Below the pieces are notes generated by a model that was not told where the DNA came from, made no database searches, and saw nothing but the letters and a program-made list of their open reading frames with translations. 64,000 bases of DNA from contig JAJECN010000057.1 in the NCBI GenBank assembly GCA_022821965.1, positions 62,001-126,000 of the forward strand, written 5' to 3'. Made by a program: the position numbers and the translations under genes. This DNA is from Candidatus Poribacteria bacterium. Its GTDB lineage: Bacteria; Poribacteria; WGA-4E; WGA-3G. Shown one piece after another: positions 56,260 to 63,472 of this stretch; the stretch's first letter is position 1; each line of letters opens with the position of its first letter.

Positions 56260-57687
56260 ATGGAAACTATTCTGATTGTAGATGACGAAAAAAATACGCT
56301 CAAGATGTTGTCGCTAGGACTCAAGATGCGAGGGTATCAAGCCCTAACGGCTGCAAATGGTGAGGAAGCATTGCAACAGTGTACGAAGTCCGATGTGGAT
56401 CTTGTGCTATTGGATATCCGTATGGAAGATGGAATGGATGGTGTTCAGACGCTTGTAAAACTCCGTGAACGTCATCCAGAGTTAAACGTAGTGATGATGT
56501 CGGCGCAACAGGATATTGAGATTGCTGTTAAGACAATGGAGCTCGGTGCGAAACGGTATATCACAAAACCGATTGATATTGATAAGATCCTCTCCAACGT
56601 TCAGCCATTTTTGGAAATATCGCGGTTATCGCAAGAAAATGAGATTCTGAAGTCACAGATTGCACTGACTGATGAGATGGTGGGTGAGAGTGCTGTTATT
56701 TCGCACCTTCGCTCACAAATTGAACGGGTCGCGGGAAGCAAACTCGGTGTCTTAATCTCTGGTGAGAATGGGACTGGCAAACAACTTGTTGCCAATGCGA
56801 TTCATCGGCAGAGCAGCCGTGCCTCGAAAACCTTTATCCCACTCAATTGTGCCGCCTTACCCGATGAACTCGTTGAGAGTGAGCTCTTTGGACATGAACG
56901 CGGCGCGTTCACCGGTGCGGATTCTCGAAGGCAGGGTCGCTTTGAACTTGCCGACGGTGGTACCATCTTTCTCGATGAAATTGGGGATATGAGTTTAAAG
57001 GCGCAGGCGAAAGTTCTCCGGGTCATTGAAACCGGTGAAGTCGAGCGTCTCGGTGGCAATCAGATTCGGACGGTAGATGTACGCATTATCGCAGCAACGA
57101 ACAAACATCTTCCCGAAGAAATTGAAAAAGGGCGATTCCGACGGGATCTTTTCTATCGACTCAATGTTGTGCCTATTACAGTGCCGCCGCTTCGGGAACG
57201 GATGGAAGATGTTCCGGTGTTAGTTCAATACTTTGCCGAGCGTTTACAATTGAATATGGCATCTACCCCAAAAGTTATTGATCCAGGTGCTTACGCTGTG
57301 TTTCAAGGTTACAGTTGGCCCGGGAACATCCGAGAGCTAAAAAACATCGTTGAACGGCTACTTATTATGGTAAACCGAGACGTTGTGATGGCACCCGATG
57401 TCGTCGAATCGTTATCGTTGATTTCTCAACCCTCTTTATCAAACAACTCTTCGGGGGTCGTTCTGGATCCAAGTGTCTTACAGTCCAGCTTGGGTGCATC
57501 GCTCTATAAACCGGGGACAGCACTGAGTCAGATGATGGATTCCGCCGAGGCGCAGTGCATCCTTGCAGCATTGGAAGAAAATAAGTGGAACATCCGGAGG
57601 ACCGCAGAAGCGTTAGAGGTTGAGCGCAGCAACTTGTACAAAAAAATGAACAAGTATGGTATTTCTCGTCCGAGTTCTGGGCAGTAG
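56260..57687 (+). CDS. NtrC-family sigma54-dependent response regulator
   Basis: A 475-aa regulator: receiver domain with 'ILIVDDEKNT', phospho-acceptor D52 in 'LVLLDIRMED' and 'KRYITKPID'; AAA+ domain with Walker A 'SGENGTGKQLVANAI', the sigma54-contact motif 'GAFTGA' (215-220), Walker B 'GGTIFLDEIGDM'; C-terminal Fis-type helix-turn-helix 'NIRRTAEALEVERSNLYKKM'. ATG at 56260 is chosen because AGGA lies 9 nt upstream and the longer frame from 56155 only translates the hairpin repeats. It would activate sigma54 promoters when phosphorylated by the kinase upstream. Located before pseudopilin and prepilin peptidase genes, possible targets. Confidence 0.95.
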   Translation: METILIVDDEKNTLKMLSLGLKMRGYQALTAANGEEALQQCTKSDVDLVLLDIRMEDGMDGVQTLVKLRERHPELNVVMMSAQQDIEIAVKTMELGAKRYITKPIDIDKILSNVQPFLEISRLSQENEILKSQIALTDEMVGESAVISHLRSQIERVAGSKLGVLISGENGTGKQLVANAIHRQSSRASKTFIPLNCAALPDELVESELFGHERGAFTGADSRRQGRFELADGGTIFLDEIGDMSLKAQAKVLRVIETGEVERLGGNQIRTVDVRIIAATNKHLPEEIEKGRFRRDLFYRLNVVPITVPPLRERMEDVPVLVQYFAERLQLNMASTPKVIDPGAYAVFQGYSWPGNIRELKNIVERLLIMVNRDVVMAPDVVESLSLISQPSLSNNSSGVVLDPSVLQSSLGASLYKPGTALSQMMDSAEAQCILAALEENKWNIRRTAEALEVERSNLYKKMNKYGISRPSSGQ

Positions 57688-57705
57688 CGTCCATATCAAG
57701 TTAGC

Positions 57706-57738
57706 CTCACCGAACCGCAAGGAAGATTAGAGAAACAA
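57706..57738 (+). repeat. Recurrent ribosome-binding leader (copy 3)
   Basis: CTCACCGAACCGCAAGGAAG followed by an A-rich stretch and ATG at 57739. Confidence 0.65.
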
Positions 57739-58275
57739 ATGAGAAAAGCGCGCAGCCTGAAACGAACTGGAAGGGTTTTTGCTTGGGGGTTTCCTCACGT
57801 CTACGGAAAAGGGTTTGAACTCACCACCCTATCTAACCGAACCGCAAGGAAAATTAGAAATGAAAACGGGGGAATGACTTGGCTTCAACTGCTTATTCTT
57901 GTTGCTATAGTGGTTGTGATTGGGGTTCTATCTTTCCCGCCTTGGTTGGAGTATCGTAAAGTGGGCACAGCGGATGTAGATGTCGAAACTATTGCTGTCG
58001 CCATTGAGAAGTACTTCAAGCACACCAGCGAGTATCCAACAAATTTAAACGCGCTGATAACGAATCCGGACGTTGAGGGATGGCGTGGCGGTTATCTGGA
58101 GTCTATTCCTGAGACACCTTGGGGCGGGAACTATGTCCTTCACCAGGATACTTATAAAGTAGGGATTGCGGAAAGTCACCCACGCGTTCCCGAAAAATAT
58201 CGAATCGGCGGTGTTGCAGAAATTAGCAGAGTTTATCATGCCGACGCGCGCCTCGGTGAGAAGTATTGGTGGTAA
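57739..58275 (+). CDS. Type IV pilin / GspG-like pseudopilin, start uncertain
   Basis: The product resembles a major pseudopilin: prepilin-peptidase site 'GG/MTWLQLLILVAIVVVIGV' (first mature residue M, position 5 Gln instead of the usual Glu), then a GspG-like 'IAVAIEKYFKHTSEYPTN' and 'GGYLESIPETPWGGNYV' C-terminal region. The open frame starts at ATG 57739, giving an unusually long leader (about 45 aa). A second copy of the leader repeat lies at 57833-57859 and places ATG 57860 in the +1 frame; that frame ends after 'MKTGE'. One extra G in the G5 run at 57868-57872 would give 'MKTGG/MTWLQ', a classical short prepilin leader. A sequence error, slippage or genuine long leader are all possible. 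The prepilin peptidase follows. Confidence 0.72.
   Translation: MRKARSLKRTGRVFAWGFPHVYGKGFELTTLSNRTARKIRNENGGMTWLQLLILVAIVVVIGVLSFPPWLEYRKVGTADVDVETIAVAIEKYFKHTSEYPTNLNALITNPDVEGWRGGYLESIPETPWGGNYVLHQDTYKVGIAESHPRVPEKYRIGGVAEISRVYHADARLGEKYWW
57833..57859 (+). repeat. Recurrent ribosome-binding leader (copy 4)
   Basis: CTAACCGAACCGCAAGGAAA followed by ATTAGAA and ATG at 57860. It lies inside the long pilin leader reading frame and points to a start at 57860, out of frame by one base. Confidence 0.75.
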
Positions 58276-58392
58276 TTGGTTGTCGGTTATCGGAGGAATA
58301 GTTGTCAGTGGCCAGTTGTCAGTGGTCAGTTAAAGAGGTTTTGTTACCTAACACTTAACTGATAACCGACAACCGATAACTGATAACCACTA
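58276..58392. repeat. TCAGTTATCAG-type palindromic repeat (copy I)
   Basis: The left arm GGTTGTCGGTTATCGG plus GTTGTCAGTGGCCAGTTGTC, the right arm ACTTAACTGATAACCGACAA and CCGATAACTGATAACC; a long hairpin. It fills the gap between pilin and prepilin peptidase genes. Confidence 0.8.
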
Positions 58393-59184
58393 ATGATGTG
58401 GGTCTTTATTTTTTTCTTCGGTTTAGCAGTCGGTAGTTTTCTCAATGTCTGTATCTATCGTATTCCACGCGCAGATGTCTCAATCCACTCCCCGCGTCGT
58501 TCCTTTTGCCCTGAATGTAGTAATCCCATAAACGTTTACGACAATATTCCTGTTTTGAGTTATCTGCTTTTACGGGGAAAGTGTCGGCAGTGTCGTGCAA
58601 GAATTTCCGTGCTATATCCGTTGGTTGAACTTGCAACGGCAGGGTTGTTCCTTGGGATGTACTATCACTTCGGGTTGACCCTCGAATTTCTGCTCGCGCT
58701 TGCTTTTATCAGTCTGCTACTCCCAATCGCTGTAATTGATGCACAGCACTATATCATTCCGAATGTTATCATCGTAACAGGGTTGGTTCTGGGTCTCGTC
58801 ATCGTTTGCGGGATAGCGTATCAACGCTCAGAGGTCTGGTATCTTCTCACACGGATCATCGGTGCTGTTGCTGGTGGGGCGACGTTGTGGTTGGTTGCTG
58901 TGATTGGCAGCGCGATTTTGCGTAAAAAAGCAATGGGTGGTGGCGATATCAAACTGATGGCACTCATCGGATTTTTCCTCGGCGCGTGGCCCGAACTCGC
59001 GATGGTGATAGGCTTTTCTGCCCTCAGTGGTGCGGTTGTCGGGACTGTCCTTATTGTCTCTGGTGTAAAAAGCCGCCAAAGTCCGATCCCTTATGGTCCG
59101 TTCTTGGCGGGTGCTGCTGTGCTCGTGCTTTTGTGGGGAGATAGACTCTGGCGTGCGTATTTGCAATTCGTCGGGTGGAATTGA
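58393..59184 (+). CDS. Prepilin peptidase (A24 family)
   Basis: A 263-aa polytopic membrane aspartic peptidase (GspO/PilD type). The N-terminal 'GLAVGSFLNVCIYRIP' is followed by a zinc-binding CxxC pair ('FCPECSNPI' and 'GKCRQCRARI'), the catalytic Asp residues D116 in 'AVIDAQHYIIPN' and D185 in 'MGGGDIKLM', and several membrane segments. It cleaves and N-methylates type IV pilins and pseudopilins, here probably the product of the gene just upstream. Start at 58393 or the adjacent ATG at 58396. Confidence 0.95.
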   Translation: MMWVFIFFFGLAVGSFLNVCIYRIPRADVSIHSPRRSFCPECSNPINVYDNIPVLSYLLLRGKCRQCRARISVLYPLVELATAGLFLGMYYHFGLTLEFLLALAFISLLLPIAVIDAQHYIIPNVIIVTGLVLGLVIVCGIAYQRSEVWYLLTRIIGAVAGGATLWLVAVIGSAILRKKAMGGGDIKLMALIGFFLGAWPELAMVIGFSALSGAVVGTVLIVSGVKSRQSPIPYGPFLAGAAVLVLLWGDRLWRAYLQFVGWN

Positions 59185-59225
59185 ATAGTTTTCAGAGAAA
59201 TGGCTATCAGTCATCAGAAACAATC

Positions 59226-59456
59226 CTAAAGTTTGGACAGTTTTTAGACAATAAACATGCCGCCCCTACGGGGCTCAGCTGCGCGGGGACAACATTTCTA
59301 TTCTCACTGCGAAGCAATATCGCCCCTACGGGGCTGCGCATAGCTGCATCTGAGTTTATTTTTCTCTGAGTTGCGTTTGTGGCTATAATGCAAAGAAAAT
59401 ACGCAAAATGCGGTGGAAACAGCACCTGATCTGGATAGAAACTGTCCAAACTTTAG
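59226..59456. mobile_element. MITE-like element with 18-bp perfect terminal inverted repeats
   Basis: CTAAAGTTTGGACAGTTT (59226-59243) and AAACTGTCCAAACTTTAG (59439-59456) are perfect inverted repeats bounding a 231-bp element without a gene. The interior has two direct copies of CGCCCCTACGGGGCT (59261-59275 and 59321-59335). No clear target duplication is visible. The rest of the gap 59185-59504 holds a partial TCAGTTATCAG-type arm at about 59195-59222. Confidence 0.85.
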
Positions 59457-59504
59457 TGTAAAAATCGCCTTTTACAGAATTACCGAAATATTTTTGAGGA
59501 AGAT

Positions 59505-60851
59505 ATGAAAACCTTTTACATAATCACTTGTCTGCTGATGTTAGTCTTGAGTCAGCAGGTTCTATATGCACAACAACTGCAAATTAAAGAAGAATCTGCT
59601 GAGGATTTTGTTAAACTGGAGATGCCTTTGGAGGAAGCACTTACCAAAATTACTTTTATTGTTACGTGGTTAAGCGGAGAGGGAAGTGATGAAGTGATTT
59701 TTGAAGGTGAAGGCATAATCCGCACCCCTGATTACATAGAACTCCGCATACCGTATGAAGATGATAGCGGCAGGTACAGTTCTTATAAGATTCTGACTAA
59801 GTATGCAGTTGAAACGAATCGGTACATTTTTGTCCCTTTAGACGACTGGGGCGGGGGTTCGGGAATCTTTCGGAGGCTCCACGCGGTTGACAAAAAAACG
59901 CTCAGAACTGTTGAGGAAATCGCGTTAGGGGATCGATCAGGTATCTGGGGACTTACTGTAGCCGATCCCTCCACGAACACTATCTCTATTACTTATGTAA
60001 GGGAAGAGGATTGGCGCGGTAACTTTACAGATTCCCGCGATAAAGCAATCAAAGGACATCTTAGAATGATAGATGGTAAACTTCGAGATGTGGCAGATCC
60101 GCTAAGTCCGATCCCATCTGATATGGCGTTCTTTAGGGCAGGCAGCTTTTTTACGATGGGAAGTTGGAAAAAAGATGCGGAAACTGATGAGAAGCCACAC
60201 CACGTCGTCTTCCTTGATGCATTCTATATGGACAAATACGAAACGACAAATGCACAATATAAGGAATTTATTGATGCGAACCCACAGTGGCAGAAAAATC
60301 GTATCCCAAAAAAATACCACGACGGAGATTATCTGAAGCATTGGAATGGAAATGATTACCCACCCGATAAAGGCAACCACCCCGTTGTTTATGTCAGTTG
60401 GTACGCAGCAATGGCTTATGCAGAGTGGCGCGGGAAACGCCTGCCGACAGAAGCAGAATGGGAGTGCGCAGCACGCGGTTCTTGGCATTGGGGTGCCATG
60501 AATGCCGACACAGCAAACTATGGTGAAAATATCGGCGATACGACACCCGTCGGAACGTATCCTCCGGGCGCAAGCGGCTTATACGATATGGCAGGCAACG
60601 TCTGGGAATGGTGCCTTGATGAATACAATCCCGACTTTTACGCTATTTCTCCAAGTCATAACCCACTTGCCGGTGGAACTATGGATCATATCTTATCCGA
60701 TTGGACGAATGTTAAAAGCGTCCGTGTGTTACGCGGCGGATCTTGGGTTAGTGATGCTAAGTTTGTGCGGGTCTCTGATCGGACGAGGTTTACGCCGAAA
60801 ATCACGAATAAGGCTCGTGGGTTTCGGTGTGTGAAGCCTGTAAAGCCTTAA
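59505..60851 (+). CDS. Exported SUMF1/FGE-sulfatase domain protein
   Basis: A 448-aa protein with an N-terminal signal peptide ('IITCLLMLVLSQQVLYAQ'), an N-terminal region of unknown fold (about 25-200), and a C-terminal SUMF1-like domain: 'FFRAGSFFTMGSWKKDAETD', 'FYMDKYETTNAQYKEFIDAN', 'HPVVYVSWYAAMAYAEWRGK', 'RLPTEAEWECAARG', 'DMAGNVWEWCLDEY', 'RVLRGGSWVSDAKFVRVSDR' and 'ARGFRCVKP'. The cysteine expected after 'RGGSW' in true formylglycine-generating enzymes is absent, so it is probably not a sulfatase activator but one of the many binding or structural relatives. It lies just after the MITE. Confidence 0.85.
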   Translation: MKTFYIITCLLMLVLSQQVLYAQQLQIKEESAEDFVKLEMPLEEALTKITFIVTWLSGEGSDEVIFEGEGIIRTPDYIELRIPYEDDSGRYSSYKILTKYAVETNRYIFVPLDDWGGGSGIFRRLHAVDKKTLRTVEEIALGDRSGIWGLTVADPSTNTISITYVREEDWRGNFTDSRDKAIKGHLRMIDGKLRDVADPLSPIPSDMAFFRAGSFFTMGSWKKDAETDEKPHHVVFLDAFYMDKYETTNAQYKEFIDANPQWQKNRIPKKYHDGDYLKHWNGNDYPPDKGNHPVVYVSWYAAMAYAEWRGKRLPTEAEWECAARGSWHWGAMNADTANYGENIGDTTPVGTYPPGASGLYDMAGNVWEWCLDEYNPDFYAISPSHNPLAGGTMDHILSDWTNVKSVRVLRGGSWVSDAKFVRVSDRTRFTPKITNKARGFRCVKPVKP

Positions 60852-60958
60852 TTTATTTTCGTTTTATCGCCGCGGGAGCGACAGGAGCGTTGTGTAGGAG
60901 TGTTATTTAGGCGAAAAAGCGGAAAACTAAATAGCCCTGATAGAACAAATGCTGCAAC

Positions 60959-60987
60959 TTGCAATTAACCATTCTATAGAGTATAAT
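60959..60987 (+). promoter_or_regulatory. Promoter for nitroreductase gene
   Basis: TTGCAA (60959-60964), 17-bp spacer, perfect TATAAT (60982-60987), followed by AAGGAGG (60998-61004) and the ATG at 61015. Confidence 0.65.
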
Positions 60988-61014
60988 TCAATTCTATAAG
61001 GAGGATGCAATATA

Positions 61015-61584
61015 ATGGATGTTAAAGACGCAATTCTTTCACGACGCACGATTTTTAAGTTCAAACCGGAACCGGTGCCGAACGATGTTATTGAACAAGT
61101 TTTTAGCTACGGAATATGGGCGCCCAATCACCATGTCACGGAGCCTTGGCGTTTTACTGTGATCGGTGAGGAAACAAAACTTACCCTTGCAGACCGCTAC
61201 CGAGAAATTAAGATTGAGGATACGCCCGACCACGTTGATGCCGAGAATCTCGCTAAAATCGGTGAGCTGGCTTACGCGAAGTTCATGTCTAAGCCGACGA
61301 TTATTGCTGTTTCGTGCCTCCAAGAGGGCGACGAACAACGCCGCCGCGAAGACTACGCCGCTGCTTGTTGTGCAATGCAGAATGTCCAACTCGCCGCATG
61401 GGATGCTGGTGTTGGGATGCAGTGGAGCACCGGTAGAATCACATTGGAAGAGCAGACGTATCAACTGTTAGGAATTGATTCGTCGCAAGAGTACATCATC
61501 GGCTTTTTCTACACGGGTTACCCCGCCGACATCGGCGAACCGAAGCGACAACCGGCTGGCGAGTTTATCCGCTGGGTGGCTTAA
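61015..61584 (+). CDS. Nitroreductase-family flavoprotein
   Basis: A 189-aa FMN-binding nitroreductase-like protein: 'AILSRRTIFKFKPEPVPNDV' at the N-terminus, 'WAPNHHVTEPWRFTVIGEET', 'CAMQNVQLAAWDAGVGMQWS' and 'EYIIGFFYTGYPA' near the C-terminus, all in the order of the family (YdjA-like subgroup by length). Uses NAD(P)H; the substrate is unknown. A strong promoter and Shine-Dalgarno precede it, so it is likely a single-gene unit. Confidence 0.9.
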   Translation: MDVKDAILSRRTIFKFKPEPVPNDVIEQVFSYGIWAPNHHVTEPWRFTVIGEETKLTLADRYREIKIEDTPDHVDAENLAKIGELAYAKFMSKPTIIAVSCLQEGDEQRRREDYAAACCAMQNVQLAAWDAGVGMQWSTGRITLEEQTYQLLGIDSSQEYIIGFFYTGYPADIGEPKRQPAGEFIRWVA

Positions 61585-61668
61585 TAGTTGTCAGTACGTT
61601 CGCTACGCTCACTTTCAGTTATCAGTTTTCAGTACTGACGACTGACAACCGACAACTGACAACTATTT
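61584..61668. repeat. TCAGTTATCAG-type palindromic repeat (copy K)
   Basis: TTAATAGTTGTCAGTACG...ACTTTCAGTTATCAGTTTTC on the left and GACGACTGACAACCGACAAC then TGACAACTA on the right; an inverted repeat between convergent genes. Confidence 0.8.
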
Positions 61669-62496
61669 AAGTTGATATGCTGTCTTGGCATTCTGCCAAA
61701 AGTATTTCGCTTTCACCGCGTCGCCTTTCGCGCTGAAATAGTCGTTCACGATCTGTTGGACGACAGCGTACGGCGCGAAGCGTTCGGATACGGGCCAATT
61801 GCTCCCGTAGATAAGCCTATCCTCACCAAAGGCATCCCATAAGACATCAATCGTTGGGGTGTAATAGGCGACATCTGTCGGTGCGGGGATTTGTCCGGTG
61901 TTTTCCGCGAGTCCAGATACTTTGCAATAGATGTTTGGATAGCGAGCCACTTCATTTATTGCGGAGACCCACGCTGGATCGGGTGGCTCTTCTGATATGC
62001 GCGCTCCTGCAATATGGTTGATAACAATGCGCATCTCCGGTGTATGTTCAACCAGTGTCGGCAACGTTGATAACATTCCGGGGTTAATCAGCAGATCCAA
62101 AGTAAGTTCTTTCGCTGCGAGTTTCTCAATATTCGATAAGAACGTGCTGTCACCAATCGCTTGTAGATGTCCGCCACCGAGGCGTATCCCGCGGAAGAGT
62201 GGATTTGCAGAAAACCTGTTCAAGTTATCCTCGAAGTCTGGGTCGTCGGGTTCTAAGTGTCCAACGAATCCGACAATGAAAGGTTCATCTGCAGCAAGGT
62301 CGAGGATCCACTGGTTATCTTCGAGCCATTTGCTTGCCTCAACAACGACGGTGCCTGTTGCGCCTTCGGGGACTGCGAGCGTTTTGTAATCGTCTGGCAT
62401 GACGCGTCGGTAAAGTACATCGTCATCCGGATTGGGCCACGGCACCCCTTCAGGTCGTGTTGGATCGTAGAAATGTGTATGTGTATCAATAATCAT
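61663..62496 (-). CDS. Amidohydrolase-2 family metal-dependent hydrolase
   Basis: A 277-aa amidohydrolase-related TIM-barrel protein: N-terminal 'MIIDTHTHFYDPTRPEG' with metal-ligand HxH, then 'TVVVEASKWLEDNQWILDLA', 'MRIVINHIAGARI' with the conserved His, and C-terminal 'EDRLIYGSNWPVSERF' with the conserved Asn/Trp pair (Asp in some relatives). Related proteins include lactonases and pyrone-carboxylate hydrolases; the substrate is not predictable. The start follows the CCGCAAGGAAAAATTAAAAA leader on this strand. Confidence 0.88.
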   Translation of the reverse strand: MIIDTHTHFYDPTRPEGVPWPNPDDDVLYRRVMPDDYKTLAVPEGATGTVVVEASKWLEDNQWILDLAADEPFIVGFVGHLEPDDPDFEDNLNRFSANPLFRGIRLGGGHLQAIGDSTFLSNIEKLAAKELTLDLLINPGMLSTLPTLVEHTPEMRIVINHIAGARISEEPPDPAWVSAINEVARYPNIYCKVSGLAENTGQIPAPTDVAYYTPTIDVLWDAFGEDRLIYGSNWPVSERFAPYAVVQQIVNDYFSAKGDAVKAKYFWQNAKTAYQLK

Positions 62497-62515
62497 TTTT
62501 TAATTTTTCCTTGCG
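62497..62515 (-). repeat. Recurrent ribosome-binding leader (copy 5, minus strand)
   Basis: On the minus strand CCGCAAGGAAAAATTAAAAA precedes the ATG at 62496. On the plus strand the same DNA (TTTTCCTTGCGGAGGAACAA) recurs at 62628-62647 with a similar downstream stretch, a direct duplication of about 50 bp. Confidence 0.65.
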
Positions 62516-62625
62516 GAGGAACAACGGTCGTTGTGGTTTTAACGTGCCTTTTTTAGATCCGCCTGCGCCGTTGTTGCAGGCTCACGTTTTTGATGCTATA
62601 AAGAATGTGAAGTGCTACTTATTTT

Positions 62626-62647
62626 ACTTTTTCCTTGCGGAGGAACA
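62626..62647. repeat. Second copy of the duplicated leader segment
   Basis: TTTTTCCTTGCGGAGGAACA recurs from 62507-62525, followed in both places by GTTTTAACGTGC-like sequence. Here its GGAGG also serves as ribosome site for the gene at 62648. Confidence 0.65.
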
Positions 62648-63472
62648 ATGGGCGTTAGGACTTTAACGTGCGTTCCTTTTATCCTAATAGGGCTCTTAAC
62701 CTATTTACTGTCGGGATGTAATCCGTCTGATCAGGCGCAGCAACAGAAGCGGGAACTTCAACGTGATCTCCTAAAACTCAGGATGGGGCAGGCACTGAAT
62801 CCGACAGATGCAGAGGGACATATTCAACTCGGCAACGTCTATCGTGAGTTGGGTGAATATGAGAAAGCGATAGAATCTTTTCAAAACGCTATCGCGCTTG
62901 ATGACGAACATCCGCACGCCTATAACAACCTCGGTTTGGTGTATACCGATACCCGCATGTTTGCGCTTGCGATAGAAATGTTCCTCGCTGCACTTGAGTT
63001 GTCTCCCGGAAATCCTGCCTTCTCCAACAATCTCGGCTATGTTTACGACATGACAGATCAGTTTGAGGAGGCACTCGCTGCCTTTCAAAGTGCCATTGAA
63101 ACAGAACCGACCTTTGTTGATGCCTATTACAACCTCGCAAATGCCTATCTCCATCGCGAAATGTATCAGGATGCTATTAAGAGTTATGAGGCAGGACTCG
63201 AAATAGAAGAGGGCGATGCTGATGTCTATTTTAACCTCGGACTCGCTTACGAGGAGAACGAGGAATTTCTTTCCGCTATCCAATCCTACGAAAAGGGTTT
63301 ATCTCTTGATGATAGCGACGCGGAGGCTTACTATCGTCTCGCACAGGCGTATGAAAAAAATGGCGATCCACTTATGATGCGTCGTTATTTAGAGGTGTTT
63401 TTGGAGCGGGCAAAGGGTCTCCCCTACCTCGAAGAACAGATCCGCACTGCTGAGCAGATGGTTGATAAGTAG
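62648..63472 (+). CDS. TPR-repeat lipoprotein
   Basis: A 274-aa predicted lipoprotein: signal peptide with lipobox 'LTYLLSGC' then consecutive TPRs, e.g. 'LGEYEKAIESFQNAIALDDE', 'RMFALAIEMFLAALELSPGN', 'QFEEALAAFQSAIETEPTF', 'MYQDAIKSYEAGLEIEEGD' and 'EFLSAIQSYEKGLSLDD'. ATG at 62648 is chosen over GTG 62612 because GGAGG (62639-62643) lies 4 nt upstream. It probably acts as an outer-membrane-associated scaffold; no partner is visible. Confidence 0.85.
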   Translation: MGVRTLTCVPFILIGLLTYLLSGCNPSDQAQQQKRELQRDLLKLRMGQALNPTDAEGHIQLGNVYRELGEYEKAIESFQNAIALDDEHPHAYNNLGLVYTDTRMFALAIEMFLAALELSPGNPAFSNNLGYVYDMTDQFEEALAAFQSAIETEPTFVDAYYNLANAYLHREMYQDAIKSYEAGLEIEEGDADVYFNLGLAYEENEEFLSAIQSYEKGLSLDDSDAEAYYRLAQAYEKNGDPLMMRRYLEVFLERAKGLPYLEEQIRTAEQMVDK

